This document shows, one piece after another, positions 1 to 5,755 of a stretch of 10,142 nucleotides of DNA. Below the pieces are notes generated by a model. It worked only from the letters and a program-made list of their open reading frames with translations. It made no database searches and had not been told where the DNA came from. The stretch's first letter is position 1. Each line of letters begins with the position of its first letter. The position numbers were made by a program, and so were the translations under genes. This stretch comes from Bacteroidota bacterium (GTDB lineage: Bacteria > Bacteroidota > Bacteroidia > UBA7662), in NCBI GenBank assembly GCA_016868875.1, contig VGFN01000040.1, positions 1 through 10,142 of the forward strand, in the 5' to 3' direction.

Positions 1-266
1 TCAGGCGCTCTACCAAAGTATCCACCGCACCCCTCAATGAATACCTTCAAGGGGTGATCGAGGCCTATCCGCCGCCGGCTTACAAAGGCAAATACATACG
101 GATTAAGTACATCACCCAGCTCAAAACGTTGACCCCCACCTTTGTTTTCTTCTGCAATTTGCCTCAGTACATTCGAGATCCTTACAAACGCTACTTGGAA
201 GGAAAAATTCGCGCCCAATATGACTTTTCGGGGGTTCCCATGCAGCTTTATTTCCGGCAAAAGTGA
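1..266 (+). CDS. der: Ribosome-assembly GTPase Der (EngA), C-terminal 87 residues only
   Basis: This is the 3' end of a gene that begins outside the window; the reading frame starts at base 3 and ends with TGA at 264-266. Der has two tandem GTPase domains followed by a KH-like domain and acts in maturation of the large ribosomal subunit. Only the KH-like domain is visible. It shows the family's typical features: an S/T-A-x-LN segment at its start (STAPLNEYLQ), a PPP-x(3)-KG turn, a TPTFVFFCNLP strand, the YKRYLEGKIR helix, and the ending GVPMQLYFRQK. The protein stops where Der proteins normally stop, so this end looks intact. Identification is by recalled family motifs and is firm for the domain. 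The GTPase domains cannot be checked here. Confidence 0.9.
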   Translation, partial: RRSTKVSTAPLNEYLQGVIEAYPPPAYKGKYIRIKYITQLKTLTPTFVFFCNLPQYIRDPYKRYLEGKIRAQYDFSGVPMQLYFRQK

Positions 267-272
267 TCTCTG

Positions 273-300
273 AGTGTATAAATTAATATACACTTTATTC
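273..300 (+). terminator. AT-rich inverted repeat after der, possible weak terminator or operator
   Basis: AGTGTATA at 273-280 is the exact reverse complement of TATACACT at 287-294, with a 6-base centre AATTAA. The repeat lies seven bases after the der stop codon and is followed by TTATTC, which is U-rich in RNA. The stem is AU-rich and so weak for an intrinsic terminator. The symmetry would also suit a dimeric regulator. The position right behind der favours transcript termination or 3'-end protection. Function is inferred. Confidence 0.4.
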
Positions 301-389
301 TAAATGAGTTCCGAATAAGGCCTTCAATTATGAAAAAAGATCGAATTTTGCTTTTTTCGAAAAATTATTCAAAAAAAATAGACAAATTG

Positions 390-422
390 TTTGGAGTATG
401 CCTTTCTCTTGTCTTACCTTTG
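390..422 (+). promoter_or_regulatory. Bacteroidota-type promoter of the small lipoprotein gene
   Basis: TTTG at 390-393 and TACCTTTG at 415-422 match the Bacteroidota -33 (TTTG) and -7 (TAnnTTTG) consensus with a 21-bp spacer, inside the accepted range. Transcription would begin near 427-430, about 17-20 bases before the ATG at 447. This argues that the upstream in-frame ATG at 330 is not used. A-tracts and T-tracts lie just upstream (about 335-380), including the palindrome TTTTTCGAAAAA at 353-364, and could act as an UP-like curved region. Confidence 0.65.
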
Positions 423-446
423 GGTCACAATCTAAACCCACAAACC

Positions 447-632
447 ATGAACAAATTTCTTGCTATGTTGATGATGAGCGCTACCCTTTTTGTAGTTGCT
501 TGTAACAACGCCACCGAAGAGGCTCCTGCTGAAGAGCCCACCACAGAAGAAATGCCAGTTGAAGACACTGCTCCTGCTGCTGACTCTACTGCTGCTGCTG
601 CTGACTCTACTGCTGCTAAACCTGCTCAGTAA
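447..632 (+). CDS. Small acidic Ala/Thr-rich lipoprotein, function unknown
   Basis: The product is a predicted 61-residue lipoprotein. A short basic start (MNK) and hydrophobic segment lead to a lipobox ending VVAC, with the lipidated Cys at residue 19. The mature part, about 43 residues, is low-complexity and rich in Glu, Ala, Thr and Pro, with no folded domain. The acidic stretch after the Cys (several EE pairs from residue 24) resembles lipoproteins that Bacteroidota send to the outer membrane or cell surface; that is inference. The start at 447 is preferred over the in-frame ATG at 330. The longer form would place the signal peptide about 40 residues into the protein, and a good promoter lies at 390-422, between the two ATGs. 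It is monocistronic: its own promoter precedes it and a strong terminator follows at 652-678. Similar short low-complexity lipoproteins are common in the phylum and have no assigned role. Confidence 0.75.
   Translation: MNKFLAMLMMSATLFVVACNNATEEAPAEEPTTEEMPVEDTAPAADSTAAAADSTAAKPAQ
576..617 (+). repeat. Perfect in-frame tandem duplication of 21 bp in the lipoprotein gene
   Basis: Two identical 21-bp units lie head to tail at 576-596 and 597-617, each coding AADSTAA. The unit is a multiple of three, so a change in copy number would lengthen or shorten the tail of the lipoprotein without a frameshift. GCT repeats at the unit borders could promote slippage. Confidence 0.9.
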
Positions 633-651
633 TTCAACAGCCATTGATTTG

Positions 652-678
652 AAGCCACCCCCAGGGGTGGCTTTTTTT
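652..678 (+). terminator. Strong intrinsic terminator of the lipoprotein gene
   Basis: A 9-bp stem (AAGCCACCC at 652-660 with GGGTGGCTT at 665-673) has a CCAG tetraloop and runs into a T-tract at 672-678. It sits 20 bases after the lipoprotein stop codon, between two convergent genes. On the minus strand the same hairpin lacks a real T-tract, so it serves mainly the plus-strand gene and may only weakly stop the opposing protease transcript. Confidence 0.88.
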
Positions 679-695
679 ATGCTTATTATTCAGGT

Positions 696-2180
696 TTATT
701 GAACAGCCCTCCAAACGACTGGATCGTTTGAGGCCATGAGCTGTTGATACAAGGCATTCCCAAAAATTACCCGGGCAACCATGGCTTTGAACATGGCGTG
801 AATTTGGGATTTTTCGTTCGAATTCAAGTTTGCAATAGACAATCCAAGGCCCTTGCTTTTCTGAAATAGTGCGGCCCCTTCTAGGCCTTCCCAAATATCG
901 GCTTTCTTGAATCCGTCTTGTCCGCTTTCTTTTAAGCGTTGAGCAGATGCTGATTCGGCATATTCCATGGCAATATCGTAAAGGACTCCTGATCCAACCA
1001 GGGATTTCATGGGTTCGGACCATTTTTGGTAGGCGGGTTCTACGACAATTTGGGGTTCAATACCACCAAGGTATTTATCATGGTCGGTGGTATCTCCAGA
1101 ATTCTCCGCATCGGTTCCATAGGGTCTTTGTATACATCGACCGTTGGGAGTGTAGTAGCGGGCAACGGTCAGCCTAACCGCCGATCCGTCAGGGTATTCA
1201 AATTGTTGTTGGACCAAGGCTTTACCAAAGGAGCGCTCGCCAATGACCGTGGCTCTCCCATGATCCATCAGCGCACCGGTAAGAATTTCACTGGCCGAGG
1301 CAGAGCCTGCATCGATAAGAACAACCAAAGGACCCTCCTCATAGAGGCCGGTTTCCTTGGTAAAATAATTTTGACGCTTTTGCCTAAAGCCCTGGGTATA
1401 GGTGATCAGAAGATCATCTTTCAGGAATTCGTCGGCCAAGGCTACCGCAGATTCTAAATATCCCCCGGGATTGCCTCGCAAATCCAAAATGAGTTTTTGG
1501 ATGGGTGCTTGTTTGCGCAGTCTTTGGAATTCTGATCGAAATTCTTGGTGGGTATTTTCACCAAATTTGTTGATGCGAATATGAGCGAACCCTGGAGCAG
1601 GCCACCACGCTAATTCCACCGATCGAATGGAAATTTTGTCTCGGATGACTTTGATGTCAAGGGTTTGCTGGCGGGAGGGCCTGTAAATACCCAGGAGGAC
1701 TTTGGTACCGCGTTTACCTCGAAGTTTTTGAAGGACCCATTCATTATCCAGGCCCGTTGAGGGTACCTCTATACCGTCTACGGTAACAATTCGATCACCA
1801 GGCAGGATGCCCTGCAATTCGCTGGGTCCGCCAGGCAGCGCTGATACCACCCGGATGCTGTCGTTAATCAGGTTAAATTCCACCCCTATCCCATCGAAAT
1901 TTCCTTCAAGGACTTCGTCTGCAGCCTGTTTTTCAATGGGCGGTAGGTAAGAAGAAAAAGGGTCAAGACTTGACAAAAATGGCTGTATGGAGGCATTGAC
2001 CAAGGAATCTGTAGGTAAGGAATCCACATAGCGGGTATTCACCAAATGCCTTATCCAATCCATTTTGGCACTCGATGCCGACAGGTCTTTGCGTTGATTT
2101 TGCAGGAATATTCCTAACCAAAGCCCCAGGGCCAAGGCGGTTCCGTACCCCAGGATGGTCCTTGTCATGCGGTTGGACAT
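696..2180 (-). CDS. PDZ-containing S41 family tail-specific (C-terminal processing) peptidase
   Basis: A 494-residue serine protease of the S41 (CtpA/Prc) family, predicted to act in the periplasm on C-terminal tails of substrate proteins. An N-terminal hydrophobic segment at about residues 7-26 is a signal anchor or uncleaved signal peptide. A typical S41 N-terminal motif, LDPFSSYLPP, lies at 72-81. A PDZ domain spans about 95-180 (GIGVEF at 97-102, LPGDRIVTVDG at 126-136). The S41 core follows, with the LDLRGNPGG motif at 232-240. The catalytic pair is probably Ser295 in GSASASE and Lys320 in GERSFGK; their 25-residue spacing equals that of Prc and of the chloroplast D1 protease. The last 120 or so residues are a variable C-terminal extension. 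The start at 2180 is supported by the signal-anchor position; Met5 is an alternative. The gene is divergent from murQ and convergent with the lipoprotein gene. Substrates cannot be told from sequence. Confidence 0.93.
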   Translation of the reverse strand: MSNRMTRTILGYGTALALGLWLGIFLQNQRKDLSASSAKMDWIRHLVNTRYVDSLPTDSLVNASIQPFLSSLDPFSSYLPPIEKQAADEVLEGNFDGIGVEFNLINDSIRVVSALPGGPSELQGILPGDRIVTVDGIEVPSTGLDNEWVLQKLRGKRGTKVLLGIYRPSRQQTLDIKVIRDKISIRSVELAWWPAPGFAHIRINKFGENTHQEFRSEFQRLRKQAPIQKLILDLRGNPGGYLESAVALADEFLKDDLLITYTQGFRQKRQNYFTKETGLYEEGPLVVLIDAGSASASEILTGALMDHGRATVIGERSFGKALVQQQFEYPDGSAVRLTVARYYTPNGRCIQRPYGTDAENSGDTTDHDKYLGGIEPQIVVEPAYQKWSEPMKSLVGSGVLYDIAMEYAESASAQRLKESGQDGFKKADIWEGLEGAALFQKSKGLGLSIANLNSNEKSQIHAMFKAMVARVIFGNALYQQLMASNDPVVWRAVQ

Positions 2181-2232
2181 GGGTGTTGTTTGAGGGTCAT
2201 TGAAGATCGAAGAAGGAGAAACGTGAGCAAAT

Positions 2233-2240
2233 CAAAGGTA
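2233..2240 (-). promoter_or_regulatory. -7 element of the S41 protease promoter (minus strand)
   Basis: On the minus strand these bases read TACCTTTG, an exact match to the Bacteroidota -7 consensus TAnnTTTG. Transcription would start near 2226-2228, giving a leader of about 46 nt to the start codon at 2180. No clean TTTG is found at normal -33 distance; the nearest TTG on that strand (2268-2266) is 25 bp away, so the promoter is incomplete by consensus. Confidence 0.42.
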
Positions 2241-2259
2241 TTGTTGAATTGAGTACTTC

Positions 2260-2287
2260 TTGCTGCAAGGTTGGTACTGTACCTTTG
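2260..2287 (+). promoter_or_regulatory. Promoter of the murQ gene group
   Basis: TTG at 2260-2262 and TACCTTTG at 2280-2287 form a -33/-7 pair with a 17-bp spacer, at the short end of the range. The start of transcription would fall near 2292-2295, leaving a leader of only about 8-11 nt before the ATG at 2303. This rules out the in-frame TTG at 2249 as the murQ start if the promoter is real. It lies back to back with the minus-strand -7 element at 2233-2240, so the two transcription units may share control. Confidence 0.55.
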
Positions 2288-2302
2288 ACCAAGAAAATCA
2301 GT

Positions 2303-3142
2303 ATGGCTGAATTTGTGTCCGTTACAGAATCCGATTCCTTGCATCGTCATTTGGAACAAATGAGCATGGAAGAGATTCTTCGCCGCATGAACCAAGAAGA
2401 TCAAACGGTTCCCCTTGCAGTAGAAAAAGCCATTCCTGAAATTTTGAAATTGTCTTCCAGGGTATTGCTTGGCTTGCAGGATGGCGGGCGTTTGTTTTAT
2501 TTGGGGGCAGGGACCAGCGGACGATTGGGAGTGGTGGATGCTTCCGAATGTCCGCCAACCTTTGGGGTGGAAGAAGGCAAGGTGATTGCCTTGATTGCAG
2601 GTGGTGATGGGGCCATTCGCAAGGCTGTCGAAAATGCAGAGGATGATCAAGAAGCAGGCTGGCAAGCCTTGGCAGCCTACGATTTGTCTGCTTCGGACAT
2701 CGTGGTAGGTTTGGCCGCATCGGGCCGAACACCGTATGTTCTGGGAGCATTGCGCGCTTGCCGTGAAAGAGGCATCCCAACGGGATGTGTTACATGCAAT
2801 CCCAATTCGCCGATTTTGCCGCTGAGTGATTATCCCGTCTTGGTTACGGTGGGTCCTGAATTTCTGACCGGATCTACGCGCCTCAAAAGCGGGACCGCAC
2901 AGAAGCTGGTGCTGAACATGCTCACCACTTCGGTCATGATTGGCTTGGGTTTGGTGGAAGACAATAAAATGACCCATCTTCGTCCAACCAATGCCAAATT
3001 GCATGATCGTGCCTTACGAATCTTGATGGAAATTCATGAAATCCCCAAGGAAATTGCCGAGCGTTACCTTGATCAACATAAGAAGGTTCATTTGGCCGCA
3101 AAGGCCTTGACGAGGGACGGTTATTCCCCTAAGGTCCATTAG
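2303..3142 (+). CDS. murQ: N-acetylmuramic acid 6-phosphate etherase MurQ
   Basis: A 279-residue cytosolic SIS-fold enzyme that cleaves the D-lactyl ether of MurNAc 6-phosphate to give GlcNAc 6-phosphate and D-lactate, the step that returns cell-wall muramic acid to amino-sugar metabolism. The N-terminal helix region carries the family pattern MSMEEILRRMNQEDQTVP (20-37). The sugar-phosphate site is YLGAGTSGRLGVVDASECPP (66-85). By alignment with E. coli MurQ the two acid/base residues are Glu82 (in DASECPP) and Glu113 (in AVENAED), with the 31-residue spacing kept. The second signature GPEFLTGSTRLKSGTAQK lies at 184-201. All key residues are present. The E. coli enzyme has 298 residues; the shorter length here comes from the ends. 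The ATG at 2303 was chosen because family similarity begins a few residues later and a promoter lies just upstream. It heads a tight group: the next gene starts 9 nt after its stop. No murK or transporter of the MurP type is visible nearby. Confidence 0.95.
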   Translation: MAEFVSVTESDSLHRHLEQMSMEEILRRMNQEDQTVPLAVEKAIPEILKLSSRVLLGLQDGGRLFYLGAGTSGRLGVVDASECPPTFGVEEGKVIALIAGGDGAIRKAVENAEDDQEAGWQALAAYDLSASDIVVGLAASGRTPYVLGALRACRERGIPTGCVTCNPNSPILPLSDYPVLVTVGPEFLTGSTRLKSGTAQKLVLNMLTTSVMIGLGLVEDNKMTHLRPTNAKLHDRALRILMEIHEIPKEIAERYLDQHKKVHLAAKALTRDGYSPKVH

Positions 3143-3151
3143 ATTTCGGTC

Positions 3152-3742
3152 ATGCATGATTTGGAGCCCTACGGTCGATGGCTTTACCTCTATGACCAAA
3201 GCCAAGATCGATTATCCAATTTCTATGGGCAAGAGACCCCAGAAATGGGTTACCATTTGCTCTATGATCATGTAATTCACCCGGATTGGAGGAGTATGGG
3301 ATCGGATACCCTCTATTTCAAAATTTTATTCGTGGACGAGTCCCTCGGATTTTCAGTCATTGAATTGATTGGCGAGTGGAATGATTTGATTGGTAACGAT
3401 ATCATGTGGCTGAAACGCGAATTGATTGATCCGCTATTGGCGCGGGGCATTGATAAGTACATTCTCATGGGCGAAAATGTGTTGAATTACCATGGCGATG
3501 AAGATTCGTATTACCAAGAGTGGGCTGAAGAAAGCGCAGAGGGGTGGGTGATTGGTATGGGTTTTCGAGAACATATTCTTGATGAGTGGGCAAGGTTAGG
3601 ATTTTCCAGGTATTTTCTTTTTGGAGAGGATTGGAACGATCCCATGTGGCGAACTCGACATCCATTGCAATTGTATTGGGCGGTTTCCGCACGGCTTTTC
3701 CCCGGTCTTGATTGCCCAACCCATATTCCGCAATTACGATAA
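3152..3742 (+). CDS. Uncharacterised acidic, aromatic-rich cytosolic protein
   Basis: A 196-residue protein I cannot assign to a named family. It has no signal peptide, membrane segment or metal-binding cysteine cluster (its only Cys is residue 188). It is strongly acidic (about 33 Asp/Glu against 15 Lys/Arg) and unusually aromatic, with 10 Trp and 13 Tyr. The central part (about 53-110) alternates likely strands and a helix: LYFKILFVD, FSVIELIGEWND, IMWLKRELIDPLLARG, DKYILMGENV. This arrangement loosely recalls STAS/SpoIIAA-like folds, but that is only a guess from pattern. Other conserved-looking motifs are NYHGDEDSYYQEW (112-124), GFREHILDEW (137-146) and the start MHDLEPY. It sits 9 nt after murQ and 9 nt before the ABC transporter, so it is probably co-transcribed with both. 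Coding quality looks good throughout, and I think similar proteins occur in other Bacteroidota, though I cannot confirm this. Function unknown. Confidence 0.85.
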   Translation: MHDLEPYGRWLYLYDQSQDRLSNFYGQETPEMGYHLLYDHVIHPDWRSMGSDTLYFKILFVDESLGFSVIELIGEWNDLIGNDIMWLKRELIDPLLARGIDKYILMGENVLNYHGDEDSYYQEWAEESAEGWVIGMGFREHILDEWARLGFSRYFLFGEDWNDPMWRTRHPLQLYWAVSARLFPGLDCPTHIPQLR

Positions 3743-3751
3743 TCCCCCTGC

Positions 3752-5578
3752 ATGGCCAGACCCAGATTCAATTCCAATCATCAAACCGAGGCACCGGCTC
3801 GAATGTCGAGAATTCGCAGCGAACAGATTCGTCAGGCGCATTGGTTATGGCCCTTTTTGGGCCCTTATCGAAGGGATATCTTCCTGGGAGCGATGTTGCT
3901 GGTCCTGGGCACGGGTTTGTCTTTGAGCATTCCTTGGCTTATGGGCCAAATGATTGATCATGCCATGGGCGGATCAGGATCCGGAGAGGCTTTGGGTCAA
4001 ATTGCGATGGTTTTGGGGGCAATTCTCGCCGTTCAAGCCGGGATATCTTTTGTGCGCATTCGCTTGGTCATTACCATGGCCGAAAAGGTTTTGGCTGATG
4101 TAAGGGATCATACTTTCCGTCATTTGGTGCAAATGCCCATGCTATTTTACATGAGGCACAGGGTTGGTGAGTTGCAAAGTCGGTTGAGCGCTGATTTGTC
4201 TCAAATTCAAGATACGGTGTCTTCCACTTTGATGGAATGGTTGCGCCAAATTTTGGTTTTGATTGGTGGGCTGTTGATGCTGCTTTGGATATCCTGGAAA
4301 TTGACTTTGTTTTTGTTGGCTATTTTGCCATTGTTAATATTGATTGCTGTGGTGTTTGGAAGGAAAATTCGACGTCTGGCCGGCAACGCTCAAGATGAAT
4401 TGGCGAAGGCTCAAGTGGTGGTGGAAGAGACCCTGCAGAATATTTCGATGGTGAAAGTCTACACCGGTGAATCGTTGCAGGGCGATCAATACCGAAGAGG
4501 ATTATCCGCCACGGTGGACCAGGTGATCAAAGCGGCCCAATATCGGGGGGCCTTTGCTGCATTTATTGTGTTTGGTTTATTTGGTTCTGTAGTTCTTGTG
4601 TTATGGTATGGGGCTTCGTTGGTTCAAGCGGGCGGGATGAGTGTTGGAGCATTAAGTGGTTTTGTTTTGTATTCTACCTTTGTAGGAGGCGCAATGGGGA
4701 GTTTTGCGGAGCTTTATGGGCAGGTCCAAAAGGCCTTGGGAGCCACCGAGAGGGTGCATGACTTGCTTCAAGAGCCAAGCGAAGGGGTGTGGTGGGAAGG
4801 GAAAACGCCTTTTCAATGGCCTCAGGGTGGGGCAACGCTGCAATTGCAGGATTTGTCCTTCGCCTATCCAACCCGACCGGAGGTGCAGGTTTTGTCTAAG
4901 GTTAACTTGAGCTTGAAAGCTGGGGAAAGGTTGGCTGTCATTGGCCCCAGCGGTGCTGGTAAATCGACTTTGGTGAGTTTGTTGTTGGGATTTTATGCCC
5001 CGGGACAAGGGGCTATACGGATCCATGGCCATGATTTACGGAGCCTTTGTTTAAGCGATTACCGCCAAGGGATCGCCGTAGTGCCCCAGGATTTGATGCT
5101 CTTTGGAGGTAGTATCGCTGAGAATATTGCCTACGGCAGTCCCCATACAACCCTTGCTCAAATTCGGGAGGCGGCATCCCAGGCCCATGCTTTGGATTTC
5201 ATTGAGCGTTTTCCTGCGGGATTTGATACCGTGGTCGGCGAGCGTGGTATTCAGTTGAGCGGAGGGCAGAGGCAACGAGTGGCCATTGCAAGAGCTATTC
5301 TCCGCAATCCCTCCCTGCTGTTGTTGGACGAAGCGACTTCAGCGCTAGACACCGATTCTGAAAAAGCAGTTCAACTGGGCCTGGACAGTCTGATGAAGGG
5401 GCGAACCACGGTTGTTGTGGCGCATCGATTAAGCACGGTTCGGGATGCTGATCAAATTATGTTCCTAGACAGGGGGGTGGTGCAAGAATTTGGTACACCT
5501 GCGCAATTGATGGCCGTGAACGGGGGCAGGTACAGCACATGGCTGGAGGACCAAGGGCGTGTTCATGGACAGGGGTAA
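3752..5578 (+). CDS. ABC exporter half-transporter (fused permease and ATPase)
   Basis: A 608-residue type IV (ABCB/MsbA/BmrA-like) exporter that should work as a homodimer or with a partner half-transporter in the inner membrane. Six membrane helices fit at about residues 43-63, 84-105, 164-182, 184-203, 265-288 and 297-318. The nucleotide-binding domain follows from about 362. Its motifs are all intact: A-loop Tyr372, Walker A GPSGAGKST (398-406) with Lys404, Q-loop Gln446, signature LSGGQ (502-506), Walker B LLLLDE with Asp526 and Glu527, and H-loop His558. The catalytic glutamate is present, so ATPase activity is expected. Met18 (ATG at 3803) is a possible alternative start, because the first 20 or so residues are polar and poorly conserved in such proteins. 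It is the third gene of the murQ group with a 9-nt gap upstream. Substrate cannot be inferred; lipid, peptide or drug export are all possible. Confidence 0.94.
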   Translation: MARPRFNSNHQTEAPARMSRIRSEQIRQAHWLWPFLGPYRRDIFLGAMLLVLGTGLSLSIPWLMGQMIDHAMGGSGSGEALGQIAMVLGAILAVQAGISFVRIRLVITMAEKVLADVRDHTFRHLVQMPMLFYMRHRVGELQSRLSADLSQIQDTVSSTLMEWLRQILVLIGGLLMLLWISWKLTLFLLAILPLLILIAVVFGRKIRRLAGNAQDELAKAQVVVEETLQNISMVKVYTGESLQGDQYRRGLSATVDQVIKAAQYRGAFAAFIVFGLFGSVVLVLWYGASLVQAGGMSVGALSGFVLYSTFVGGAMGSFAELYGQVQKALGATERVHDLLQEPSEGVWWEGKTPFQWPQGGATLQLQDLSFAYPTRPEVQVLSKVNLSLKAGERLAVIGPSGAGKSTLVSLLLGFYAPGQGAIRIHGHDLRSLCLSDYRQGIAVVPQDLMLFGGSIAENIAYGSPHTTLAQIREAASQAHALDFIERFPAGFDTVVGERGIQLSGGQRQRVAIARAILRNPSLLLLDEATSALDTDSEKAVQLGLDSLMKGRTTVVVAHRLSTVRDADQIMFLDRGVVQEFGTPAQLMAVNGGRYSTWLEDQGRVHGQG

Positions 5579-5665
5579 CAGCAACTTCCACATCATGAGA
5601 TTATATGGATAGGACCCTAAGATTGTATGGAACGGGATCGCCCCAGAATTTCTTGATTTTTTATG

Positions 5666-5686
5666 CCCAAAACCCGTGATTTTGGG
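5666..5686 (+). terminator. Possible weak terminator hairpin between the ABC exporter and actA
   Basis: CCCAAAA (5666-5672) and TTTTGGG (5680-5686) form a 7-bp stem with a 7-base loop. A T-rich stretch follows only after about ten bases, so it is not a standard intrinsic terminator. It is the best candidate found for ending the murQ group transcript in the 177-bp gap 5579-5755, where I see no small gene. Confidence 0.25.
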
Positions 5687-5696
5687 GCTTGGGGTT

Positions 5697-5704
5697 TAAT
5701 TTTG
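5697..5704 (+). promoter_or_regulatory. -7 element of a candidate promoter for the alternative complex III operon
   Basis: TAATTTTG matches the Bacteroidota -7 consensus TAnnTTTG exactly. No convincing TTTG is found 17-23 bp upstream, so a -33 element is missing or degenerate. Transcription would start near 5709-5712, about 45 nt before the ATG at 5756 and well after the in-frame ATG at 5663. It therefore supports the shorter actA. Confidence 0.42.
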
Positions 5705-5755
5705 CGCAGTGGAAAATCGTTTTTGCTTTATCCTTCCAGACCTAAACTTTCCCTC

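Noticed and set aside
331..390. A/T-tracts and the palindrome TTTTTCGAAAAA (353-364) as a regulator site or origin-like element
   Set aside because: Such tracts are common upstream of promoters in AT-rich intergenic DNA, and no repeated boxes or other supporting signals are present; at most an UP-like element.
330..446. A 39-codon N-terminal extension of the lipoprotein from the in-frame ATG at 330
   Set aside because: It would bury the signal peptide about 40 residues inside the protein, its sequence is A/T-tract driven, and a consensus promoter lies inside it at 390-422.
640..695. The hairpin at 652-673 as a full bidirectional terminator for the minus-strand protease
   Set aside because: On the minus strand the stem is followed by CAAATC, not a T-tract, so only the plus-strand role is well supported.
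2249..2302. An 18-codon extension of murQ from TTG at 2249
   Set aside because: It overlaps the promoter at 2260-2287, and MurQ similarity begins only after the ATG at 2303.
2165..3004. A 279-codon open frame on the minus strand opposite murQ
   Set aside because: It is the antisense shadow of a well-conserved murQ, rich in Cys, His and Gln as such shadows are, and overlaps the protease start.
5663..5755. A 31-codon extension of actA from ATG at 5663
   Set aside because: The signal peptide begins at the ATG at 5756, and the candidate -7 element and a hairpin lie within the extension.
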